Origin: Eublepharis macularius
Taxonomy: Eukaryota; Chordata; Lepidosauria; Squamata; Eublepharidae
Direction: 5' to 3'
Assembly (NCBI RefSeq): GCF_028583425.1
Contig: NC_072798.1
Location: 13,456,501 to 13,520,500, forward strand
Length of the DNA stretch: 64,000 nt
Shown: positions 33,401 through 45,400 of the stretch, piece after piece
Layout: every line of letters starts with the position of its first letter
How positions within the stretch are numbered: the first letter of the stretch is position 1
The notes under the pieces: model-generated
What the model saw: the letters and a program-made list of their open reading frames with translations, nothing else
Database searches by the model: none
Told to the model about the DNA's origin: nothing
Position numbers and translations under genes: made by a program

Positions 33401-36400
33401 CTGATATGTAACAGTAGTTTGTATTTAGATAATTACAACTGTACTTAAAAGGAAAATAACCTGCCTAAACATACTTAATTTCTTGTTGCTTGAGACACAT
33501 TCAGTGCCATAATAACTGTTATGTAGAAATACTGTCTAAATAAAATTGTCAGCTGTAACTGTTAATATGTAAAAAGATCATTATAGCAATTATTATTATT
33601 CCATTGTACTGGTAGCAGAAATTGTCTTAATTGTCGTTGGTACAAACTTATTGTCTCCAACAGCCTTAGGAGCACATGTCTCCAGGTTACTATGTATTAC
33701 CTGTGTATTATTCTGATTTGTCAGATATATTGATGCCACCGAGGAATTCTACATGGTGAAGTATCTGGAAAGATACTTTCCAAGGCACTGTTTATATCCT
33801 GCTGATGAGGTACATAGGTATCTTTAAGGCTTTGTTTGTAAATATATTTGAGAAAGGAAGGGTTCTGAAACTGGCTAATTAGATTTATTTTCATTGTATC
33901 AGAATTGCAACAGTGTTTCACGTTTTGAAAAGAATGCCTGTGTTCTGACAAGTGAACAATCTACAAGTTATTAAAAATTTAGATATTTGTAATATTTGGT
34001 GGGTTTTAGGTTTGGTTACTAAACAACACATTAATTGGGGCAAAAGCCAGCCTTGAGAGTATGTATTTTCTCCCCTCTCTGGGGCAATCTTCTCTTTCTG
34101 GCGTTTATCACTTTTTCATATTAACCAATGCAAATTATAGTTCCCTCATAAATCATTGATTGCAATTTTGGTCAAAGAAGCTTAGATTGGAGTATTTATG
34201 ATGCTGGTTAGTCACTTTTCACATGAAACTGTGAATAATTCGGTGAAGGTGGAGATGGTGGGGGAATATCTCTCTGGGGGAGGAGGGGAGAATGTGCATT
34301 CCGGGGTCTGGGATCCAGTTTGAAAATTATGGTTTGAAAAGAAGTCTCGTTACTTCTATGCCAAGTTTATGTCGGTGCAGAATCAAACTTGGATGTTCAT
34401 AATGAAGCAAGAGGAGAATTTGTGATCTGTGTAAAACATTTGCAAAAATCCATAGTGTCTTGCATTTGATGCTTGCTTTATCAGAAGGATAAAAATATAT
34501 TGGCTGTGATTGAAAGAAAATACTGTAAAGGGAACAACATTAGCAGATGCAGTTTCTTTGATTTCTCTGCATCAGTTCCCTACTGCTGATAAAGCAATTC
34601 CAATTACTAGAGGTCAGAATAAAATTTGTAGGTGCCCGGATTTTGCTAACCCCAGTCACGTTATTTTCTCCCGTGTGCTTATTCTATTCTGATTTATTCA
34701 GTCTAAACAGGTTGTGCAAAAACATGTTACTTTATATGCACATCAAGGAATTGTGTGTTTTTGCACAGTTCTCACTTCAGACATGGCAAAGTTGAAAAGT
34801 GATCTAACGACTGACTTCCAAACTCTTCTATTAAAGAGGCACCAATGGAATGCCCTCTTGATCTCTCCCACCTGGAGCCATTGATCAGGTCCCAAGCCCC
34901 ACCCCCACCTGCCAGAAATTGATGCTCTGTAGTTCCCGCTGCCATGTCTACTGCTTGCATTGGTAGTTTGACCCAGTGTAGATCAGCCTTCAAGAATTTA
35001 TTTAGGATACACTTCTTAAATTTGATTGCAGTGCCAAAAATACTATTTGACAGAGATATCTAAACTTAAAGACTGATTTTTTTAAAAAGAAAAAAACATT
35101 TTGTCAGCTCTGAGAAATAAAGGGACCATTTCTAACGACATGCCCAAGATGATAGTTGAGAATTGAATGGTGTCAGAGTTGCTAGGCTTGACTTTCCCAC
35201 TTTTCAAACAAATATGCTGTCATTTTCTTTCATAAACAGAGTGGAGAATAAATCAGTGAGAGCAGTACATCATTTAAGAGCATTTCTACAAAAGCCAGTG
35301 TGTGAGTGTTTAGTGTTTGGGAGCAGGGAGGGGGAGAGGGAAAACTCTCAATATGGAACATTGCTTGCAACTCTTAAAAGTGTTTGGGGGATTATGAAGT
35401 GTATGTAGTAGTTAGAATTGTGTCAATTAAAGATAAAGATGAAGTGTTTGAATACTGCAGTACAATGCATACACAGTAAGGGCAGATTTCATGTGATCAT
35501 ATTTTCCATGCGGTTAACAAGTGATAGTTATGCATTAAACAATCTCAAGCCTATCATTTAATAACTGCTTCTTCACATGATCATTTAAATTAGCCCTCAC
35601 CATGCTTAAGTCTTCTGCAATGCTAATATCTCAAGCATTGCTTTAATCTTGAACTAACTAAATCAACTGTAAAATACTAAAGCTGTGTATTGTCTTGTAC
35701 TGGGCAACAGTGTTTATGAAACTGGTACATAATCGTAAGAGGAATCATTTTCTTTTGCAGTGGAAACTCAGCTTTAACTTTAAAAAATAAGTTGACCAAT
35801 CAATAGAACGAAAATTCTTAAAGAATATAGTTAAAATACAACTAGTATGATAAATGTTTTGCAAGTGTTTGAATAAGAGCAAAGAACTATTTAAAGATGC
35901 ACTTTACTCTCTAGATTTTTTTTCTCTTTTCTGTTTCCCCAAGTTATAAGTTACTAAATTAAGACATGTTCTTCAGTTCATCAGTCTTTGAAACCATGAC
36001 ATCTGTTAATTTGTTACTTTGTCTATTTCCTTTGAGTTGTATGTTGTTTGAAAGCTCGTGTCTTGAAATTTGAGGTCCCGTCCTACTGTTTCACATGCCA
36101 GAATAGGAGTCTGGCAGCTTAAAGGTTAACATTTTATTCCAGTATAAGCATTCATGAACAAAAAGATGTATGGGCTATGATCCACGTAAGCTTGTGCTGC
36201 AGTGAAATTTTGTTAGCCTTTAAAGTTCTACAAGAATCCTGTTTACTTTTGCTACAACCATTTAGCAGATGATAATTCTAGACTAGCAGCATTGCTATCG
36301 TCACTTAGCTAGGGTCTTTTAAAACTGAGGCCCAGGGGCTTTACTCTGTTAGAGATGCCAGTGATTTGATCTAAATGATCTCTTTTCTTCTCTATACAGA

Positions 36401-39400
36401 ATATACAGCTTGATATTGTCATACTGAAGATTAATTTTTTTAATATTAATTTCTTAATCATTTCACTCACAATAGTATATTACTTCTGTTTCTTAATGAT
36501 TGGCTATATTTCTTACATCTGTTTTCTTTGACTGGTTAATGTTTTCTCTTACCAGTTTCTCAATCAGTATCTTTACTTTGAAGCTTTTGCTTACAGACAA
36601 GTTTATACTTTCCCGTCATAAACATTAACAAAAATGCAACGTAATAGGATACTTAGTAATCTAGGAACAGTACTGCATTGCCTCTTCTAGATGTTTTGAT
36701 TTTTCCTTTTGTATCATTTTTTTCAGGAATTAGGGCCTCCACCAGCCTTGGGGTATTTTTATGGTTTGTCAAGAGAACAGTAGTACTAAATGACAACAAT
36801 CTGCTGGTTAGCAATTTTTCAAGCTTTGTGTGTCCCTTTTGTCCAATCGCTGTTACTTGTGCCATTGCTTAAGTAACAAACTATGCTAATTAAATATTTT
36901 CAAAAATTCAGGCCATTGTCTTTTTTCAGTATGAGAGAAATGTTAAAACTGTTAATCATAAATAATGATGATGATAATAAATAAAGAATATCTTGAAGAA
37001 TAATTAGTACCAAAGCTGCATCTCTGTACCACTAGTTCTCTTCCTCTTGAATCATATTCTGGTGTAAATTCTGAAGTGTTAAATATCCCAGACTTTCTTG
37101 TCAAATAGTCACTTTTCCAGGTTTCTGTGGAATAGAGAACTGTCATATCATTATTCTGTTATAGCAGTTCATGTAAAACTAGGGTTCCAAAATGTCACAT
37201 CCCAACATCCAGTTTTACACTTTCAAATTTCCTTCTTTCATTTTGACAGGATTCATCTTATATATACATAATTATAGATGGTTAAGAATTCTTACAATGC
37301 ACTCATCTAACTTTTTGACCAGAAATTTCCCATTTTTAATGGGATATAGAAACTGAAGGTTAGACAGATATTCACACTGTGCCTGTAGAAGCTGCCTCTT
37401 GCTGCTTTTACTAATGCAGATTCTACGTCCACTCCAGATATTAAATTAACCAATGGTGCCTTATGTAACACAGCTATAATTGCTATGCATAATTTCTAAG
37501 ATGCTGCTTGCAGGTTAACCCTGGCATGTCTTCCGCTAAGTTGTCAGTATTAGATTTTTAGGGAGCAGCAGCAACTACCTGGCTTTTGTGTTCAGATTGA
37601 ATTCTTCCAGAATGAGTGTAGCATATTTCTGTAGCAATCTTTGAATTGGGTGCAAGCCTACATGTATTTCTATGCAATTACCTTCTGCCTCTTCTGCTTT
37701 TCTCCCTGCTGCTGCGGCATATCTCTTAAAGCTTCTTTCTAACTAGTTTTTCATCACTTAAAAGCAACAGTTATAATAAAGTAGCTCAGTTGGCTTTATC
37801 AAGTTACTATTCGATAGGAATTCAGCAATTTTTAATAACGTTTTCTGCAAGTTTAGGACTAGATTTGGAGTAAGACAGCATGGCACATCCATCCTTCTGA
37901 AGACTAAAAACGTAGCTTTGTGTGTGAAAAATGACTCCCCTTCCTGATTTAATCTTTGCTAATCATGACGTTCTGTGAGTTTCACAAGGGCATTCTCCTT
38001 GGTTTGAATAGAAATAAGAACATTACACTTTAAACAAAGAAATTATATTTACACACAGTCTTGTTTCATTGAGATACAAAATCAAAGGGAGCTGTGCATC
38101 TTGAACTGTTTATTTCTTGCAAAACTTAAATTTAAGGCTGAGTTCCACTGTAATGTTAGTCTGGAAAAGGAGGACCAGTGAAATGCAGAACTTTTCTCTT
38201 TAAAGTTTTGTGTCTTATCGAATATGAGTTTGCCAAATTTTCTTCATCTGCTACAGATTAGGTATGCCATTGTTGCTGCCAACTGGCGGCGTGCACCGTG
38301 CTACTTAAAGGCACTGACTGGAGGTTTATCGCATCACTTGTTCGCATGCACCTCCCCTAGGAGAGCACGGAGCCTGGTAACAGCCTCATCTGTATCTTAG
38401 CTTCATTTTCTTATTTTGTAATACTGTTAATTATAACTGGAAATTAGCCTTTGAATATAAGCAAGGGTTAGCTGGTGGTGATTAATGGCACTGCAAACAT
38501 GTATCCCAAGGTAGAACTTGGGTGCAAACGTATGTTTATGTTAAATGTCTTATGCTTGGTACCAGCAGACCTTTTACTTGCCATCTCTATCTGCTTTAAA
38601 GACAAACGTTTGGCTAAAGGGACCATATGAATGGGCTTCTCTTAAAGTTTGCTCTATTAATCTGAGTTAGGCTGTGATTTTTTTTTTTACCGATACGTCT
38701 TTATAAAATGACTTTAGAAGATAATTGGGTTGGGAAATGGTAAACAGCCATCATTTAATAGCTACAAGAACTAATTTCATTATTTGCCTGTAGGGTGTAA
38801 ATTACTCTCTAGCTTGTTATAAGGTCCTTGCTGAGGAACCTTTGTGGAATTTAAATTTCCAACATTTTCAATGTTTTTTTTTAAAGAAAGCTAAAAGGCC
38901 AGCAAGTGTATTAATGCTACTAATTTAAACTGATGTATAAAGCCAAAACAATGACCACGTTTCCCCCCATGGAATCCTTGGTGACAGTGCTGCAAATGCT
39001 CTAACCCTGCCCCCCCCCCATCACTATCATTGCCAGGGTTCCTTATGGAAATAAATTGCAGCCAAACCCCTTTTAAATTCCATCGTATTGACAACACTCC
39101 CTACCCATCCTGGCAAGATTTCCTTGCAGTGGGATTCTCAACTCAAGCTCACATTGCAACAGTCAAAATGATGACAGTTTTTAACTAATCCTTAATCAGA
39201 CTCCTAAGAGCCCCGTGGCGCAGAGTGGTAAGCTGCAGTACTGCAGTCCAAACTCTGCTCACGACCTGAGTTCAATCCTGGCGGAAGTCTTGTTCAGGTA
39301 GCTGGCTTAAGGTTGACTCAGCCTTCCATCCTTCCGAGGTTGGTAAAATGAGGACCCAGTTTCCTGGGGGGAAAGTGTAGATGACTGGGGAAGGTGAAGG

Positions 39401-42400
39401 CAAACCACCCCGTAACAGAAGTCTGCCAAGAAAACGTCGTGATGTGACGTCCCCCCATGGGTCAGTAATGACTCGGTGCTTGCACAGGGAACTACCTTTA
39501 CCTTTACCTTAATCAGACTCCTACTTCCACTCTAGTCTACTGATGCAGACATTTGAGGATCGAGCTTTTGATAAGCATAGCAATTCGTATATTTCTTTGA
39601 CATTATCATAATGGCACTGTTTTTTCAGATTTTTAGTCAAAATCTGGAGAATGTGAAAATTTGAGGAATGAATAATAGGATTGCATGGGCTTCTCTGTAC
39701 ATCATGAACTACACAATTCTTTTGGTATGTTTGTGTGGGGGAATGAGTGTATGCTGCAACATACGCATGATAACATTTTCTACCGAGTCCATTCCTTGTG
39801 AAGGAAGAAATGGCTGTAGAAAAAATACAGCGCATCCATTCCCTCGTGCAAAACCACTGCTACTGCGTTTTTAAAAACAAACCTTATTTATAAGAATTCT
39901 AGGCTGATCAAAGGAGAATTACGTATATAAATCATGTCAACTCCAGTCTTAATAAGAATTAAGATAACTGCTGCCCCCCTGTGATACAAAATAAAATTTG
40001 ACGCTTAGTGATCTTAAGCTCTATAGACTGAACATGTATAAGAATTTATACCTTTATTAATTGAAGAAGCTTGTTTATTTTATTTTATTTTATTAAAAAA
40101 ACACCCTTGGAATGTTTTAAGTGCATGCAAATGAGCACAAAAAGCTGGAACACTGGCAAGGCACACTGACGATTTGGGGGCATTTGCTTCACCTGTACTT
40201 ACTCTTACACTTTTTATTTTTTGTGTCTCATGTAGGTGATGTTCAGTTCATTGATTATGAGTACTCTGGATACAATTACTTGGCTTACGACATTGGAAAT
40301 CACTTCAATGAATTTGCAGGTAGTTTAGTGCCATGGTTTCCCTAAATAAGTCTCATTTGAGGTTCTTGGTTAAGAAGACTGTGGTCATTAGTGGGCAGAC
40401 TGGAAATTCATTCTAATTTTCTCCCTGATCAAGAGTAGTGCTTGTAAGCCTCCTTCTCTCTTTCCCTTTCATGGTATACACAGTGGGCAGTGTCCGAATT
40501 GGGGAAAGTCCATGGTTGTTTGAACATTTGAGTCTCTTTTACCCTGGATATTATCCTTGGTATAGAATCCTCTGGAGAATGCATCTGTGTGGTGATAGGA
40601 GGCAAGGTGGGGGGTAGAGTGCAGGTTGAAGGACCCTTTGTTCATCGTTGTTCTTCTGGGCAGTCCCGCATTGGGACTGCACACACTTGCGGGCTAGCTT
40701 GAAAAAGATTTTTTCTAGCTCTTTAAAATCTGTAAGAGGGCACTTCCGGTTTGGGATCCATGGAGGTTTAACGCAGCTCTAACCGTGGAGCTGACCGGGC
40801 TGCCGTTTAAGTGGCCGGCGGGGCAAAACAAAGCCCGCGGCCAACTGTTCTCAGGCGGAGAACAGGCATAGAACGCTCAAGTACCTCAGGGTGCGTTGAT
40901 CTCGGGCGAGGGGGGGTCCTACGCAACGGATCCTCTCCCGACCCTTGAGGTCCCACCCTAAGACAGGTCGGCTATAATCTCTGCGGCAGTCCTGGTGCCA
41001 ATGCGGTTGGCATAAGACCCCCATGCCCAAGCTTCAACAGGGGAAAGAAGAGCGGATGGGAATCTAAGATTGAAACAGCGATTACAACCCACGGAAAGTG
41101 AATGAGAAGGTAAAGATCACTCTCTCTTGAAACGGGACAGATTACTTAAAGTAAAGAAAATGCTGATTGTGAAGCAGAGTCCCCACTTCCCTCAGGCATA
41201 CTTGACTAGGGCGTAAGCTCCGTCCGCAGCATTCCTGCAAGGAGTCCCTCTTAGAGACATCTGCCAAGCTGCCATGTGGTCTTCAGCGGGCACCTTCGTC
41301 AAGAATGCCAGAAGAGTGTCAGTGGGAACAGCTGCCCTGCAATGTGGCTGATCCAGTCGCACCCTCCTCAGTCACACGTGGGACTGCACCGTAGAATGAT
41401 GATGAAAACAGGGTTGCACTTACCTGTAACTGTTGTTCACTGAGTTGTCTTCTGTGCAGGTACACATTCCCTTCCTCCTGCCCCGCTGCATGTACAACAT
41501 TTTTGCCTGTATCTTTCATTCCTCCAGCAGCTCAGGAGAACTGAGGCAGGTGGGTGGGGGGACTCTGCCTCACAACTTGCATTCTTAGTGGGGAAACCTC
41601 TGTGCATGTGTAGTAGAGGCTGAGTACCCTCGTACAGATGTTAAGAGCTAGAAAAATCTCTCTGCGGCTGGCCTGCGCATGTGCAGTTCCAAGGTGTGCC
41701 TGCACTGAAAACACTCAACGTACAACAGTTACAGGCAAGTGCAACCCTGTTTGATTTCAGCTATGCTGAGCGAGTTGTCCTTTGTTTTAAATTCTCAAGC
41801 TCCTGTTGTATTTTACCCATTTTCACTTGCTTCTCATATATATTCTATATTCCAAAATGTAATAATAAGTGTCATAAGAGGAAGACAGCAAAACTTCACC
41901 TGAACCATATCTGACAGAGAAATGATTTGTGCATTGGAAGCTGGAGATTTGTGTCTTATTAACGTACTAAAAGCCATGTGCCTTTTCCCCATACATGATA
42001 GTTTGAGTTGCTGATCAGTTAAAGGGTTCTGTCCGAATCAGCTCCTGTGAGAGCAGAAATGTACTTCTGTTCACTCAGTCAATGCAGTGTCTGCAGATTC
42101 CCCCCTTCCCACTGCAGCACACAGTGACACATCCTGCCCCTTTACCAAGGGGTCTCCTAGCACTGAGCAGCAGTATTTGGGAAGGAGGCAGAAAGTAGGA
42201 ACGGGGAGGTGGAAAGCAATCTTAACAGTCTTCTATAATCTGTGCATTTCAGTTGATGGGTAACAATGCAGAAACAAAACTTCGGTTTGTTCTCTGAGTA
42301 AGGACCTGCTGGAACGTTGAACTTGTTTGTAATTTATACTTTTTTTTTTTTAGGAGTCAGTGAGGTAGACTATAGCCTCTATCCAACCAGAAAACTGCAA

Positions 42401-45400
42401 GAGCAGTGGCTGAGAGCTTACCTTGAAGCCTACAAGGACTATAAAGGATTTGGAACAAATGTTACCGAGAAAGAAGTTGAGGTGCTGTATGTTCAGGTCA
42501 ACCAGTTTGCACTGGTAGGTTTAAAATGTTTTCAGCATACGCAGTCCAGCTTTGTTCTTTCAACACAAATCTTTAAAAATTCTGGACCACGGAATCTGGG
42601 TTTGGAGCCTAAGCACACCCAATAGAGCTGTGCTCAGAACACAACTTTGGTTTGGCTAGTTTGATTTAACTCTGTTTAGTGTGATGTCTAACTGGAGCCT
42701 GCCCAGCAAACAGAGGTTTGCTGGTGGGTGCTAAATTAAGATTCTGAACCGTAGGTTGAAGCTGATCTGTTGTTCTGACGTCTGAATGCAGCAGTCACAG
42801 CATTCAGCACCCCGTCCCCTCTTATCCTGTGGGCAGTAGCGCAGAGCAGAAGAGAAATCTAGCCTCACCGGCTGCATTCAACAATTGATGGTGCTCTTCT
42901 CCGGACAAGCCTTCTGCTGGTGATGCCTTGTGCAGGGGGCAGCTCCAGCCAGGATGTCCGATAGAAATTGCTCAATGTTTTTATTGTCAGAAGCCATTCA
43001 CCTCTCTCATTTTGACATACCTTTGCTCCTGTTTTCTCAGGGGGAGAGCAAGTGACCTGATTATGTTTTCCTTCCCAGTTTAGAAAGTGCATTAGATAGG
43101 AGAGGGAGTAGGAAGGAGACTGCTTAGCCTAGACTGAGGAGGAGGTTATACTTGTCCTATAATTTCTCCCCTCTCCCTCTGTCTCTCTCCCCCTGCCCCA
43201 CATTAATCGCAGCCAATCGATAGAGAATGGACTGTGTGCATAGTGAAACATTTCCAACAGCTTGCAACACACTGGACCTTAGGATAATATCATAGAATCA
43301 TAGAGTTGGAAGGAGTCTTACAGATCATGTAGTCTGCCCCCCCCCATAGCAGGAACAGCCTAAAGCATCCCTGTCAACTATTCATCCAGTTGCTCCTTGA
43401 AGACTGCCAATGAGGGGGAACCCACCACATCCCTAGGCAGCCAATCCTACTGTCAAATTACTCTTAACATGAAGTTATTCCTTATGTCCAGCCGGTACCT
43501 TCTTTCCTGTCGTTTAAACTGATGGAGTCCTATCCTCTGTTGCCAACAGGAACAGCTCTCTTACCTCCTCTAAGTGACAGCCTTTTAAATACTTAAAGAG
43601 AGCAGTGATGTCTCCCCTCAGCCTCCTCTCCTTCAAAACGAACATTCCCCGTTCCCTCAGTCTTTCCTCGTAGGGCTTGCTCTCCAGGCTCATTATCATC
43701 CTGGTTGCTCTCCTCTGCACCCGTTCCATTTTGTTCACATCCTTTTTGAAATGAACCCTCCAGAACTGACCACAATACTCCCCGTGGGGCCTGATCAACG
43801 CAGGGATTCTGCTTGGTGGCAAGAAAGGAGACAAGCAGCAGATTAACTGTGATATACAAACAGTTCTCTTAAACACTTAGGGTAGACTAAGTAGGAGTTG
43901 TATATCATGATATCTGAACACAGCCTAGCTACATCTTTCTAAGGCAAGGACATTGCCTTCCTTCAGCCTGCTAGGTCTAAAATTTTTGTGAGCAAAAGTG
44001 GCTGTTCTCGATTAAACTCGAAAGCCTTTACTGTGTGGGGTGAGACTGTACATCTTTATTTTAGAAAAAGCCATAACTTTAGAAGTATTTTGTTTGAAAA
44101 TGCTTTCAGGATACATATAGGCATTTCCTTAGTTTTAATAGGGTGTTTGAGAATCTGGCTTGGGCAACTGCTTGACTGCGACACTGTCTTAACAATTGCT
44201 ATGTTTGTGCTTATGGGGATGGAATTTAGCAAAAGGTTTAGGGTTGGTCCTCCCAGTTAGCTGGCCACACATGAGCAAGCTGCCAGAAATAGATCTTCAA
44301 TGTTTAGTAAACATCATTATGTAGAAGATTACATTAGAAGAAACAGGAACTATATTGAGCATGAGTTCTAAACACAGAAGCACATTGGTATGGTTTTGCT
44401 TTGAAAGATTTCCAGATATACAACATCTGAGACTCCCCAGGATAAAGACTTAAAGGTTACATAAGTAGTTCAGGAAGCAATTTACCTCTCCAGTGTGAGG
44501 TTTTACCTAGGACAATTTCAGTGATCTATGTCACTTGCAGCATGGGTGGCCACAAAACAAATCATTTGCAAGTTCCAAGCTTCCGTTAAGCACATCAGCA
44601 ACAACTGAATCATCCTGAACTTCCAATCTGCCCCACAGTCTGTGTTAAAAAGTGGATGAGGGGTAACAACACAGACTCAGGATTTTTTTAAAAAATGACT
44701 TTAATTAACAGTGAATTTCCTCATTAACACGGTATTCTCTGTTGGCATTATACAAACTCTAAAGAAGTTTTTAAAGCTTGATTGAGGAAGAAGAGAAATA
44801 AGTTTCAAAGGAGAGTAGTCTTTGAGCCCTTCAGAACAAGACAAATCCCACTGCTGTCATAGGCACCTTTGGTGCTTTTTCCGAGGTGCATTGAAAGGGA
44901 GGAATAGGGGGGGGGGGGAACCATAAACTCCCAAGGGCTTGAAAATCTTTAGAGCATTTAGTACTTCTTTTTTGCTCTGCATACTAGTCTCAGCACAGCA
45001 AACATATTAATACCATCTTTAGGGCTGGATCCAGACAAAATTTTTCAACAGCCGAACAGAATTTTCCTGCCTCCCCCATCCCACTGATCTCCAAAAAATT
45101 TTGCTCCTGAGGGGTAGGGGGCGCTGAAGAATGAGGAGGGGGTATGCAGTTGGAATTGCTAGAAATTGCCAATTTAGTTTGGATCCAACCCTCATTCTAG
45201 ACTTTCATTTGTACTGTTACTTGCAGTTTTAAATAACTTTTTTGTTGGACCTTCTCTCTTGTTTTTATTAACTGCAGGCCTCTCACTTCTTTTGGGGATT
45301 ATGGGCCCTGATTCAAGCAAAATATTCCACCATTGAATTTGATTTTTTAGGGTAAGTGTTCAAACTGTAAATCTTTTTCTGCTCATGAACGTCTAGTTCA

